Below, piece by piece: positions 1-7,133 of a DNA stretch of 46,955 nt. Each line of letters begins with the position of its first letter. The first letter of the stretch is position 1. Both the position numbers and the translations under genes were made by a program. The notes under the pieces were generated by a model that had not been told where the DNA came from, searched no databases, and saw only the letters and a list, made by a program, of their open reading frames with translations. The DNA comes from a virus, in the IMG/VR virus record IMGVR_UViG_3300036861_000180, positions 1 to 46,955 of that record, one strand, 5' to 3'.

Positions 1-127
1 CATTCCGGGCATCCCCATTCGATTGGCCCCTCGATTCGCTCCATCGGCTCGTCGCATGCGGAGCAAATCTCAACGGGTAAAGCTCGCACTAGCACCGTGG
101 TGTAATGCTCCCGATCCGCGCGCTTCC
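1..127. repeat. Terminal direct repeat, left copy
   Basis: These 127 bases are identical to 46829-46955. An exact overlap of this length at both contig ends is what a short-read assembler leaves when it closes a circle, although a true short terminal repeat is also possible. The leftward zinc-ribbon gene reads in frame through the join, so the ends really are adjacent. Confidence 0.95.
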
Positions 128-293
128 ACTCATGGCGTGAGCAGTAATTCAAGACAAGCTCATGCCCGGAGTAATTCGAGCGACGGGTTACGCGAATGAT
201 GGCCTTACGTCCGCACCCATGCCAACCGCGCTTAGTGCTCCCGATTTCGGCATCGCATCGGGGAGCGTCCCCGCATGTCCTCTGAGTGGTCAT
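1..293 (-). CDS. Zinc-ribbon-like hypothetical protein (5' part; gene crosses the circular join)
   Basis: The start is ATG at 293, preceded by AGGAG eight bases upstream. The frame stays open to base 1 and continues through the terminal overlap to a TAA at 46801-46803, giving 106 residues in total. The protein is cysteine-rich: CGRK near the middle, then an EICSACDEP knuckle and an EWGCPECA knuckle near the C-terminus. These two CxxC pairs are typical of a small zinc-binding fold. It belongs to the run of small leftward genes; the upstream gene ends at 298 and a 17-residue ORF begins at its stop codon. Function unknown. The uninterrupted frame across the join supports circularity. Confidence 0.8.
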   Translation of the reverse strand, partial: MTTQRTCGDAPRCDAEIGSTKRGWHGCGRKAIIRVTRRSNYSGHELVLNYCSRHEWKRADREHYTTVLVRALPVEICSACDEPMERIEGPIEWGCPE

Positions 294-297
294 TGAC

Positions 298-612
298 TTA
301 GCTCCTATGCCCATGCTGCGGATCGCCCGCGAGCCACGCGCCGAGAATCTCGCTCAGCGGGTTGACCTCCGCCGCTTCGAGCGCTCCCGCGTCCGCTGAG
401 ACGAAGTAGCTAGCGCCACCGAAGTCAAACTCGATGCGATCCGCTGAGCGCGCAAACCCGCGCACCTTGCGCTGTGGACGCACACTCACGATTCGGACAG
501 GAGCGCCTACCCATGCGCCAGCCACTCCCGGGACGAGACGCGCCAGCGTCGCCCGATCACCAGCCTTGAAACCTTCGGGGTTCGTCTTGCTGACTCTCTT
601 CACATTCTCCAT
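298..612 (-). CDS. Hypothetical early protein, 104 aa
   Basis: The protein starts MENVKRVSKTNPEGF. The ATG at 612 was chosen over a longer open frame (to 819) because it has a clear AGGAGA ribosome site, and the longer version would overlap the zinc-finger gene upstream. The sequence GFKAGDRATLARL...GAWVGAPVRIVSVRPQRKVRGF suggests a small beta-barrel or KOW-like fold. This is inference only; no family was recognised. It lies in the leftward operon between two small zinc-binding proteins. Confidence 0.65.
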   Translation of the reverse strand: MENVKRVSKTNPEGFKAGDRATLARLVPGVAGAWVGAPVRIVSVRPQRKVRGFARSADRIEFDFGGASYFVSADAGALEAAEVNPLSEILGAWLAGDPQHGHRS

Positions 613-644
613 GATCTCTCTTCTCCTAGAGTAACTAGGTGCTA

Positions 645-926
645 CTATTTCCCGCTCGGCACGAACGGATGATCCATGTAAGTCTTCTCGTCTTCGGCCA
701 TGATCGCGTCGAAGGCTCGCTGCTCGCGTCCGAGACACTCTGCACAGCGGAAGCGCTTCGGGTAGAGCGTACCGTAAGCGCGAGCCTCCCCGTTGCTGGT
801 CGCACGTTCGCGGTAGCAAAGTACGCGCTCCCCTACCTTGAAGAGCTTACCGCAACCATGGCAGCCAGTCTTGCCGGCTTTTGTGATGGTCGCGTTCAGG
901 ATACGCGCCTTGACTTTGCTTGCCAT
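645..926 (-). CDS. Small zinc-finger-like protein, 93 aa
   Basis: The ATG at 926 carries GAGGAG at good spacing (7 bases). CHGCGKLF near residue 23 and RCAEC near residue 60 form two CxxC pairs separated by a basic beta-rich stretch (GERVLCYRERATS), as in small treble-clef or zinc-ribbon phage proteins. It starts four bases after the upstream gene ends, so the two are probably co-translated. The role is unknown; nucleic-acid binding is the usual guess for this class. Confidence 0.65.
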   Translation of the reverse strand: MASKVKARILNATITKAGKTGCHGCGKLFKVGERVLCYRERATSNGEARAYGTLYPKRFRCAECLGREQRAFDAIMAEDEKTYMDHPFVPSGK

Positions 927-930
927 GAGA

Positions 931-1182
931 TTAGCTCCTCGCCTGAAGCACAAAGACGTATCCGCGCTTGGTCGCGCCCTGGATCATGGAGTAGTCCCAC
1001 CCGAGCTTGGCGCAGAGGGTTTCGGCCGCGAGACGATGAGCCGAATCAGTGTCAAGCTCATGTGGATAGCCGATCCAGACCGTATTATCACCGTCGGTCG
1101 CCTTGATTCGCGCGCCGCGAACGTTGCCCGGTCCGTAGTACTTGGTTTCGATCGCTTTGAATGTGCTCGCCTTGCTATTCAT
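931..1182 (-). CDS. Hypothetical early protein, 83 aa
   Basis: ATG at 1182 with AGGGAG upstream. Reads MNSKASTFKAIETKYYGPGN and contains RGARIKATDGDNTVWIGYPHELD, then a helix LAAETLCAKLGWDYSMIQG and a terminal strand GYVFVLQA. This alpha/beta layout is common among small conserved phage proteins of unknown function that follow each other in early operons. No catalytic motif is visible. Confidence 0.65.
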   Translation of the reverse strand: MNSKASTFKAIETKYYGPGNVRGARIKATDGDNTVWIGYPHELDTDSAHRLAAETLCAKLGWDYSMIQGATKRGYVFVLQARS

Positions 1183-1192
1183 CCTGGGCTCC

Positions 1193-1498
1193 CTAGCTCT
1201 TGTGTGCGAAGTGTGCGGCTCGTGTCGCGCAGTGGACCGCGGATTCGATGGTCGTGTCGTGAGCGGAATTGACCCGTGCGGCTGCCGCCCCCCCGTAGAA
1301 CGTGGAGCGAACAGCCGCTTGACCCGCAGGCGTCACGTGATAGAAATATTCCCGCATGGAGACATGCCGGCGCGTGATGTAACCAGCCCGGAGCAATCGG
1401 AGAGCATAGCCGGACTCGCGCCCACGATTCGGGCCGCAAGTAGAAGGATCTTCGACCATGCGCCGCAGGTCGTCCAGGTCGCTCGGCTTGATCTTCAT
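1193..1498 (-). CDS. Winged-helix-like small protein, first gene of the leftward operon
   Basis: The start is ATG at 1498 (MKIKPSDLDDLRRM), chosen because GGAGG lies five bases upstream; the in-frame ATG at 1510 has no such site. The 101-residue product has helices followed by SGYALRLLRAGYITRRHVSMREYFYHVTPAGQAAV, which reads like a winged-helix motif: a recognition helix, then a beta hairpin ending in the common 'VTPAG' turn. It is the promoter-proximal gene of the leftward block, so a role as an early transcription regulator is plausible but unproven. Confidence 0.6.
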   Translation of the reverse strand: MKIKPSDLDDLRRMVEDPSTCGPNRGRESGYALRLLRAGYITRRHVSMREYFYHVTPAGQAAVRSTFYGGAAAARVNSAHDTTIESAVHCATRAAHFAHKS

Positions 1499-1516
1499 CG
1501 TGGCCTCCATGGTACG

Positions 1517-1544
1517 AATATACGCCTGGAGTACAGGAATACAA
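1517..1544 (-). promoter_or_regulatory. Candidate sigma70-type promoter for the leftward (early) operon
   Basis: On the minus strand TTGTAT (1544-1539) is followed after 16 bases by TATATT (1522-1517), close to TTGACA and TATAAT. The predicted start of transcription, near 1510, gives a short leader carrying the GGAGG of the first leftward gene. Its position in the 62-bp gap between divergent genes supports the call. Motif matching only. Confidence 0.45.
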
Positions 1545-1560
1545 GAGGAGAATTTCCCGA

Positions 1561-1923
1561 ATGAGAAATACTTGGTTGGGCATAGCCCTTGCACACTTGC
1601 AGAGCATGAAATGCACTATCTACACTTTGTTGGATTCTGAGTCTAAGCCCTTCTACGTTGGCTCTACCTCAACCACACTCAACGCCCGGCTCTACCAGCA
1701 CAAGCACGGCAAGAAAGGCTACAGTGGTCGCATCATGATCGCGCCTAAGCCCTACTCCAGGGCCGTAGTGCTAGAGCTTTGTCCGCCCGAGGACCGTGAG
1801 CGCCTAGAGACCGAATGGCTGGCTGTGCTCCGCTCCGTCTGGGGCGAGCGCATAGTCAACACCAAGCGAGTCAAGATCCCGATTCGGCATGTGTCCCCCA
1901 TCGAGGACAACTGTCCACTCTAG
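1561..1923 (+). CDS. GIY-YIG domain endonuclease-like protein
   Basis: The 120-residue product contains a GIY-YIG module: CTIYTLLDSESKPFYVGST gives the two strands (I-Y-T...F-Y-V-G-S-T), followed by LNARLYQHK with the catalytic-type Arg, and a C-terminal ETEWL segment supplying the acidic residue. The length is near that of a bare catalytic domain, with no obvious DNA-recognition extension. It could be a free-standing homing-type or repair nuclease. GAGGAG lies ten bases before the ATG at 1561; an internal ATG at 1606 begins just before the domain and cannot be excluded. It is the only gene on this strand left of the control region. Confidence 0.75.
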   Translation: MRNTWLGIALAHLQSMKCTIYTLLDSESKPFYVGSTSTTLNARLYQHKHGKKGYSGRIMIAPKPYSRAVVLELCPPEDRERLETEWLAVLRSVWGERIVNTKRVKIPIRHVSPIEDNCPL

Positions 1924-1961
1924 GTGAATCCTCACAACTAGCACTTGACATTGATGGTTAA

Positions 1962-1976
1962 GTCCGATATTCGGAC
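1962..1976. promoter_or_regulatory. Perfect dyad GTCCGATATTCGGAC, operator candidate
   Basis: Six-base arms flank TAT. The dyad lies 11 bases downstream of a TTGACA (1945-1950), where a -10 element would fall, so a protein bound here would block that promoter. Related GGACA and TCCGA half-sites recur at 1973, 1993, 2047 and 2053. No regulator can be assigned. Confidence 0.35.
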
Positions 1977-2094
1977 AGGCTACAAAAGTGTAGGACAGGG
2001 GATCATACAAAGTTGTAGCGAACTCCTCCTCATTGTCCACTTTTTAGGACAGTCCGATTAGTGGCCATGAGCGTGGCCGAATTCCTGCCACAGG

Positions 2095-2142
2095 TTACCG
2101 AGCGGTCGGGAGCATGGTCGAGTTTAGTTTACCGAACGGTCG
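2095..2142. repeat. Pair of direct repeats, iteron-like
   Basis: TTACCGAGCGGTCG (2095-2108) and TTACCGAACGGTCG (2129-2142) differ at one base and are 34 bp apart, about three helical turns. The second copy is extended into a perfect hairpin that reaches 2147. Such spacing suits paired protein-binding sites. Confidence 0.5.
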
Positions 2143-2439
2143 TTCGGGCACGTAAGTGCAGGCCCCACAAGGGCTTAGACCCCCTAGGCCCCCACCCGCA
2201 CCTGGCACACCTCTTGCTTACAGCGCGCGCCAAACACCTCGACTATGGTCAGATCACTATCCAACGCATTGGATTGTCCGAACTTCGGCCACACCGATTC
2301 GCCAAATGCCCTCGCCCGATTAACTCAATTGCCCACTGGGGAGAAGCCCGTGCATGGAACCAGTTGACCATTCGGCTAATGTCGATTTTGGAAAGCCTGC
2401 CGATCGGGAACCCGCGCCAGTTCTGATACGCGCGGAGTT

Positions 2440-2865
2440 TTACTTGAGGAATCCCACCACATCCACGATGACATGCACTTGTCCGCCGGGGACGTGGGCG
2501 AGAATCATGAGGTCGGCTAGGCCGGCGATGGGGTTGATGCGGGTAATCACACCATTCGCGATGGTCTGACCCGGGCCGAAGTTCAGGGAGGATGTGGGCG
2601 GGAGGACCGAAAAGCCGGGACGCCAGAGTCCGAGATGGCCGGAGACAGTAGCTTCGGTAACTGTGACGTTGAGGACTAGACCCTTTGCGCCTGGGGGCAC
2701 ATCACAGGATCCCTCCACGCTGTAAAGGCGAATCTCCTCATTCACGAAGGGTCCGGATTGGAAGCTCGCCGGCTGCTCGCGAGTGTCGAGGTAGCGGCAG
2801 GGCTCAGTTAGGTAGATTGATAGGGGGCCAGTATTCGCGGCTAGGATCAGGGCAAGTAGCATCAT
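2440..2865 (-). CDS. Small secreted protein with a bacterial surface-type domain
   Basis: ATG at 2865 follows GAGGAG by eight bases. The first 11 or so residues (MMLLALILAAN) form a short hydrophobic signal-like segment. The rest of the 141 residues match a domain common in secreted proteins of environmental bacteria: PCRYLDTRE, then GAKGLVLNVTVTEAT, then LNFGPGQTIANGVI, ending in GGQVHVIVDVVGFL. In bacteria this unit usually repeats within large extracellular proteins; here it stands alone. The gene is the only leftward gene in the left part of the late region, so it may be an independently expressed accessory (moron-like) gene. Its role at the host surface is inferred. Confidence 0.7.
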   Translation of the reverse strand: MMLLALILAANTGPLSIYLTEPCRYLDTREQPASFQSGPFVNEEIRLYSVEGSCDVPPGAKGLVLNVTVTEATVSGHLGLWRPGFSVLPPTSSLNFGPGQTIANGVITRINPIAGLADLMILAHVPGGQVHVIVDVVGFLK

Positions 2866-2958
2866 ATTCACAACTCCTCACTGAGCCATACGCTACCACA
2901 CTCCACAAGTTCCGGGAAATATTCCTGATAGACTAGTTTCTAGGAGGCGGATCTATCT

Positions 2959-4125
2959 ATGGCCGAAGGCGCAGGCGAGGACGTTGGGGGAGAACAAGTC
3001 GAATCGAGTGACATCCTAGCGCCGGGGGAGGCCGCAACTCCCGAGCCCAAAGCGCCCGTCAAGGTCTCACCCATCCCAGATTGGAAGTTCGCCAAGCCCG
3101 AGAAGAACATCCGGGATTTGGCGATCGACTCGGTTATCGAGGATTCCAAGTCCGAGACTCGGGTAGCCAGAAAGACCTCCGACGACTCCATCATCCCCAA
3201 TAAGCCCGGGGAAGGTGTCGAGCGTCCAAGAGATGAGTCGGGCAGATTCATCACGAGTGGGAAGGTTGAAGCAGATGCGAGTTTGGTCGAGACACCTACG
3301 CCCCAGGCTCCTAAGCCGCCCACCGATACCCCCAAGCAAGCGGCCCTCAAGTTCGCGGATCGTGAGTTCGAGGATCTCACCCAGGCTGAGAAGGCGTTTC
3401 GCGATATCGAATGGCATGCGAATCAAGCCGCAAAGTCCGCGCAGGAATGGAAAGCCTACGCCGAGTCATTGAAGGCAGGGGGGCAGGCTGCTCCGGCCCC
3501 TACGCCAGAACCGTCGAAGGGGAACACACTCCCCACCTTCGATGCGGAACAAGCAGCGATAGTCAAGGAACTTGCTATAGAGGCGGGGAAGCCTGAACTC
3601 TATGACAAGTGGGTTTTGGAAGAGCAAGAGAGGGTTTTCAACGCGAGGTTGGATGCGAGGCTGAATGAACTTCAGGCTCCAATCCAGCAACAGCAAGCAC
3701 AAGCTCAACTCCACTCTGCGATCACTAACACTTGGTCGAGTCTGAGGCAGTACACGAAGCCAGACGGCTCGCCAACCTTCCCAGAAGTCGGTAACGGTCA
3801 AGTCGAGCAGCAAATTGGCGAGTATTGGGTAGCGCTTGGGCTCCCTCCCGAAGCCATGCTCAACCCCGCATCCGCCATGGCTGCGATTGGATTGTATCGG
3901 CTTATGAGTGAAGGCCAGAACGCACCCACTCCAACCCCCCCTACACCATCTCTGCCGCCCCCGCCTACTGATGGAGAAAGTATCGTCGCCGGTAATGGGA
4001 GAAATTACCCACTCGGCGAGGAACACTCCGACCCGTCAGTAAGGTATCTGACTAACGCCCTCAATCGCTCAGGGTACAGGATCAAAGGCGCGAACGGGCA
4101 ATCCGTTCATCTCTTTGATCGCTAA
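2959..4125 (+). CDS. Scaffold-like protein upstream of the capsid gene
   Basis: The 388-residue product is acidic, low-complexity and Pro/Gln/Ala-rich, with helical stretches such as LTQAEKAFRDIEWHANQAAKSAQ and LEEQERVFNARLDARLNELQ. It ends in a short basic segment (RYLTNALNRSGYRIKGANGQSVHLFDR). Position 19 bp before the major capsid gene, the coiled-coil-like helices and the disordered proline linkers fit an assembly scaffold. No protease motif is visible. AGGAGG lies 11 bases before the ATG, slightly far. It opens the rightward block. The call rests on context more than on homology. Confidence 0.6.
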   Translation: MAEGAGEDVGGEQVESSDILAPGEAATPEPKAPVKVSPIPDWKFAKPEKNIRDLAIDSVIEDSKSETRVARKTSDDSIIPNKPGEGVERPRDESGRFITSGKVEADASLVETPTPQAPKPPTDTPKQAALKFADREFEDLTQAEKAFRDIEWHANQAAKSAQEWKAYAESLKAGGQAAPAPTPEPSKGNTLPTFDAEQAAIVKELAIEAGKPELYDKWVLEEQERVFNARLDARLNELQAPIQQQQAQAQLHSAITNTWSSLRQYTKPDGSPTFPEVGNGQVEQQIGEYWVALGLPPEAMLNPASAMAAIGLYRLMSEGQNAPTPTPPTPSLPPPPTDGESIVAGNGRNYPLGEEHSDPSVRYLTNALNRSGYRIKGANGQSVHLFDR

Positions 4126-4144
4126 TCCCGCATAGGAGCCAGTT

Positions 4145-5335
4145 TTGGCCGCTTTCAACCCAGCAGAACGTACCGCGCCCACCATGATTACCGGGCAGCG
4201 TGGACACGAGCAGCTTAATAGCGTTCGCGTCAAGCCCGAAGTAGCAGACAAGATCCTCATGTACGCGCCGGAGGCAACTCCGTTCCTCACCCTCACAGGG
4301 AGACTCCGGGACAAGATCACTGTGGAGAATCCTCTCTTCCAGTGGCTTGAGAAGGATCAGTACCCGAGGATGACGACTTCTTCGGCCCTCTACGATGATG
4401 ACGACACTTCAGTCGTGGTCGCAGCGGGTACGGGTAGCCGACTCCGCGCGAATGACATTATCCGCGTGGTTGACTCGGGTGAGACGTTCCGCGTCACGGT
4501 GGTCAGCACGGATACCCTGACCGTCACCCGCGCCTTCGGTGGAAACGCCGCCCCCATCGCACTGGGCGGGAAACTCGTCGTGGTCGGTAGCGCCTACGAA
4601 GACGGTGCAGGCATCGGAGCCCTGAAGTCCACTCAGGACTTCAACAAGTTCAACTACACGCAGATCTTCCGGTGGCCGTTCGGGTTCACGGGGCGGGACT
4701 TGCAGGTTGCCCTCTTCGGTGGACCGGATGAAGTGACTGAAACCAAGGCTGCCACCAACGAGCACAAGCGCAGCATTGAGTACGCGTTCTTCTTCGGGCG
4801 TCGGAACCTGGCGACGATTACTCACCAGGTCACTACCACGGGCGGACTCGACGAGTCCATTGTGACCAACGCTTGGAACGTTTCGGGCACCACCCTCAAC
4901 GAGCGCACGTTCAATGAGTTCCTTGAGCAGGCGATGCGGTGGGGCAATGGCGGGTATCTCGCTAAGGGTTCGGCCGTCAAGTTCCTCTTCCACTCGGCTC
5001 ACTGGGGCACTGAGATCAACGACTGGGCGGGTAAGAAGCTTCAGTATCGGATCCTCGATGACTCCATCGGGTTCGCGGCTGAAGAGTACAACTCACCCTT
5101 CGGTAAGGTGATGCTGGTTCACACGCCGATTCTGGACGAGTACTTCCCGGACAAGGCGTATCTGGTTGACCCGAATCACGTGAGTTACGTCGCCCTCAAG
5201 GGCCGCGACTCGAAGCTCTTGCGTGATCGTCAGGCTCCTGACATCGACGGTGTGAGCCATGAGTACCTCGCCGACGTGGGCATCAAGGTCTCCTTCGAGC
5301 ACGCTCACGCCTCCCTCTTCGGGCTCTCGGTTTAA
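4145..5335 (+). CDS. Major capsid protein, SU10-type (DUF5309-like)
   Basis: The 396-residue product resembles the SU10 major head protein family. Supporting features are the N-terminal NSVRVKPEVADKILMYAPEATPFLTL segment, a central DFNKFNYTQIFRWPFGFTGRD stretch, and EVTETKAATNEHKRSIEYAFFFGRR, the family's most recognisable region. An internal beta insertion (LRANDIIRVVDSGETFRVTVV) is probably a surface-exposed subdomain. The start is TTG at 4145 with AGGAG six bases upstream; no ATG fits. It lies directly after the scaffold-like gene and before a signal-peptide-bearing protein. HK97-fold capsid of a podovirus-like particle. Confidence 0.88.
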   Translation: MAAFNPAERTAPTMITGQRGHEQLNSVRVKPEVADKILMYAPEATPFLTLTGRLRDKITVENPLFQWLEKDQYPRMTTSSALYDDDDTSVVVAAGTGSRLRANDIIRVVDSGETFRVTVVSTDTLTVTRAFGGNAAPIALGGKLVVVGSAYEDGAGIGALKSTQDFNKFNYTQIFRWPFGFTGRDLQVALFGGPDEVTETKAATNEHKRSIEYAFFFGRRNLATITHQVTTTGGLDESIVTNAWNVSGTTLNERTFNEFLEQAMRWGNGGYLAKGSAVKFLFHSAHWGTEINDWAGKKLQYRILDDSIGFAAEEYNSPFGKVMLVHTPILDEYFPDKAYLVDPNHVSYVALKGRDSKLLRDRQAPDIDGVSHEYLADVGIKVSFEHAHASLFGLSV

Positions 5336-5359
5336 GTGCGAAAGGAATTGGAGAATAAC

Positions 5360-6268
5360 ATGCGTCGATTCATTCGCGCTTTGATTGGAGTTGGGCTCGT
5401 TGTGGCCAGCTACGCTTCCTCTGCCAATGCGCAGACGGGAGTCTTCCTCATTGATGGAGTCGGGGTGTCCGATGCCATCACTGCGGTCTCGACTGACGTC
5501 GGTCTCTACGTGAAGTACGTGGGGGCTGCGCAGACGGGTACTGCTACGGTTGCGGTTGACGCGGCTACTGGTGACATCGCGTTTGTCGTCAATGGCGCGG
5601 CGGATACCACGATTGGTTGCCCGACTGCGACCGGAACCATTGACACCTCTGATGCCGCCTGCAATACCGTGGTCGAAGTCGTCAACGTCATCAACAAGAC
5701 GGCCAACTGGCGCGCTCAGCCGGGCGCTATGATTGGCACCGACTCGACTAACAATACTCTCATCACTCTCGCGGCCACTGTGGCTAGCGGTCCGGATGGC
5801 GTCTCGCTACTCAAGGATACTGCAGTTGCGCTCAACGTCACTGCGGATCTCACCCCCAACTACTACTCGGGTGGGCGCACCATGAAGTTCTTCTTGCAGC
5901 CCACGGGTGGAGGCGCTCTCAAGCAGAACCTCAACATCAACCCCTTTGCCAATAAGGCGACGTGGTTCGCGTACGCGACGGAAACCATTACGAGTTCGGG
6001 CACAGTCGGGCAGTTCGCAGTCCTCGGGGTGACTCCTGTGCATACGGGTGTGCAGGGCACTGCGGCATATGCGTACTCCGAGACGGTTCGTACCCTCGTT
6101 GCTCAGGTTGGAGCGGCGACCACGGTCGAGAAGAATCTCGACTTCACTCACTTCCCGCTTCGCGGTAACCCGGGCGAGAAGATCCTCGTTCGCATCGCGT
6201 CGGGCACCGATCTCACCGTCCCCAAGGTCGGGGGCTATGGGATCATGCAGAACAACACTCAGAACTAG
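5360..6268 (+). CDS. Signal-peptide-bearing protein downstream of the capsid gene; head decoration or fibre candidate
   Basis: The start is ATG at 5360 (MRRFIRALIGVGLVVASYAS), with GGAG upstream. The first 27 residues are a textbook Sec signal: basic n-region, hydrophobic core and an ANA/Q cleavage site. The 275-residue mature part is beta-rich, Thr/Ala/Val-dominated and contains a possible disulfide pair (GCPTATG...AACNTVV). Genes in this position usually encode head decoration or stabilisation proteins, which are cytoplasmic, so an export signal here is surprising. No homologous family was recognised. Confidence 0.7.
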   Translation: MRRFIRALIGVGLVVASYASSANAQTGVFLIDGVGVSDAITAVSTDVGLYVKYVGAAQTGTATVAVDAATGDIAFVVNGAADTTIGCPTATGTIDTSDAACNTVVEVVNVINKTANWRAQPGAMIGTDSTNNTLITLAATVASGPDGVSLLKDTAVALNVTADLTPNYYSGGRTMKFFLQPTGGGALKQNLNINPFANKATWFAYATETITSSGTVGQFAVLGVTPVHTGVQGTAAYAYSETVRTLVAQVGAATTVEKNLDFTHFPLRGNPGEKILVRIASGTDLTVPKVGGYGIMQNNTQN

Positions 6269-6347
6269 GTATGACTCGGGCGGGTGGGGGAGCGATCTTC
6301 CATCCGCCCATTCCCAATTCGAGAAGGATCGTTCCCAAGGGAGGAAC

Positions 6348-6836
6348 ATGCCGAAAGCACCACAGATTTTGGAGGGCGCACGCGGGCCTCGTCAGGCTAG
6401 GGAGCAGTGGCTCAAGGCCAATCCTGGTACTGAGATCGAGGCTCCAGCGGGGGAAGGGACGTGTTACTTCTCCAAGTATGAGAAACTCCGCATTCAGTAC
6501 ACAAGTCCGGTTGAGCAGGTAGATAGGGAAGGGCGCAAGTATCGAGACAAGCCCATCGCCTGTCAGTTCGATGGTCATTTCTTCCGCAATGACCACAAGG
6601 ATCTCAAGGTTCGCGCCAAGATTGATGAGGCTCTGCAATCCGATCCCACCTTCGGCATCAACAAGGTCTTCTGGCTGAATGAGGATCGAGTCGCCTATGA
6701 CCGCAATAAGTACGTCGCCCAAGCCATGGCGCAGATCAAGCAAGACCCCCTCATCCTCGCCGAGATTGAGAAGCAGGTTGCGGCTCGCCTGAAGATTGGC
6801 GAATCCCAGGATCTCCCTACCCCCAAAGCTGACTAA
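6348..6836 (+). CDS. Hypothetical structural-block protein, 162 aa
   Basis: The ATG at 6348 follows GGGAGGAAC, an excellent ribosome site. The longer frame back to 6048 overlaps the previous gene and is rejected. The protein starts MPKAPQILEGARGPRQAREQ. It has a small beta domain (GTCYFSKYEKLRIQY...CQFDGHFFRNDHKDLKVR) followed by a charged helical C-terminus. Position between the capsid and adaptor genes suggests a head or neck accessory role. No family recognised. Confidence 0.65.
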   Translation: MPKAPQILEGARGPRQAREQWLKANPGTEIEAPAGEGTCYFSKYEKLRIQYTSPVEQVDREGRKYRDKPIACQFDGHFFRNDHKDLKVRAKIDEALQSDPTFGINKVFWLNEDRVAYDRNKYVAQAMAQIKQDPLILAEIEKQVAARLKIGESQDLPTPKAD

Positions 6837-6845
6837 GGAGTAATG

Positions 6846-7133
6846 ATGGCAACTGTCGAAGAGTTGGAAGCTCGATTGAACAAGGTCGCTCCCCCGGAGC
6901 CCGTGAAGTCCCCGCAGGATCAGATTTACTCCGACATCGCGGATCGAATCGACGCAGCGCAGGGGAATCCTGCGGCGTTGCTCGCACTAGCCCAGAACCT
7001 CCGCAATGGTGGAGATGTGGTGAAGCGGTTCGAGCAGAGTCCCACCCCTCAGCCCAAGTCTGATGCGATTGACTCCCCGGACGAGGCTACCAAGAAGGCG
7101 GACAAGAAGGCCAAGAAGCCTGAGAGCGAGTAA
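6846..7133 (+). CDS. Small charged helical protein, 95 aa
   Basis: Of two adjacent ATGs (6843, 6846) the second is better spaced from AAGGAG. The product begins MATVEELEARLNKVAPPEPV, has a helix SDIADRIDAAQGNPAALLALAQNL, and ends in a lysine/glutamate-rich tail (ATKKADKKAKKPESE). Its stop TAA overlaps the next start as TAATG, indicating coupled translation with the adaptor. Probably a head-neck accessory or chaperone-like protein, by position only. Confidence 0.6.
   Translation: MATVEELEARLNKVAPPEPVKSPQDQIYSDIADRIDAAQGNPAALLALAQNLRNGGDVVKRFEQSPTPQPKSDAIDSPDEATKKADKKAKKPESE

Larger units (their letters stand above)
1924..2439. other. Non-coding control region rich in dyads and short repeats
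   Basis: No convincing gene occurs in these 516 bases. They hold TTGACA at 1945-1950; a perfect dyad GTCCGATATTCGGAC (1962-1976); hairpins CTACAAAAGTGTAG (1980-1993), TACAAAGTTGTA (2006-2017) and TGTCC/GGACA (2034-2051); a 14-base direct repeat with one mismatch (2095-2108 and 2129-2142); and a perfect dyad CCGAACGGTCGTTCGG (2132-2147). The region sits between the divergent gene blocks, so it may hold operators, a promoter or the replication origin. From 2150 to 2439 I see no structure I can name. Confidence 0.5.

Noticed and set aside
298-819. Longer version of the 104-aa gene starting at 819
   Set aside because: The extra 69 residues overlap a well-supported zinc-finger gene, and the internal ATG at 612 has a good ribosome site.
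1804-2040. Minus-strand open frame overlapping the GIY-YIG gene
   Set aside because: Lies antisense to a recognised domain and has no family features.
2061-2426. Open frame of 121 codons in the control region
   Set aside because: No ribosome site, overlaps dyads and repeats, and the translation (many Arg/His/Pro, no clear domain) looks non-coding.
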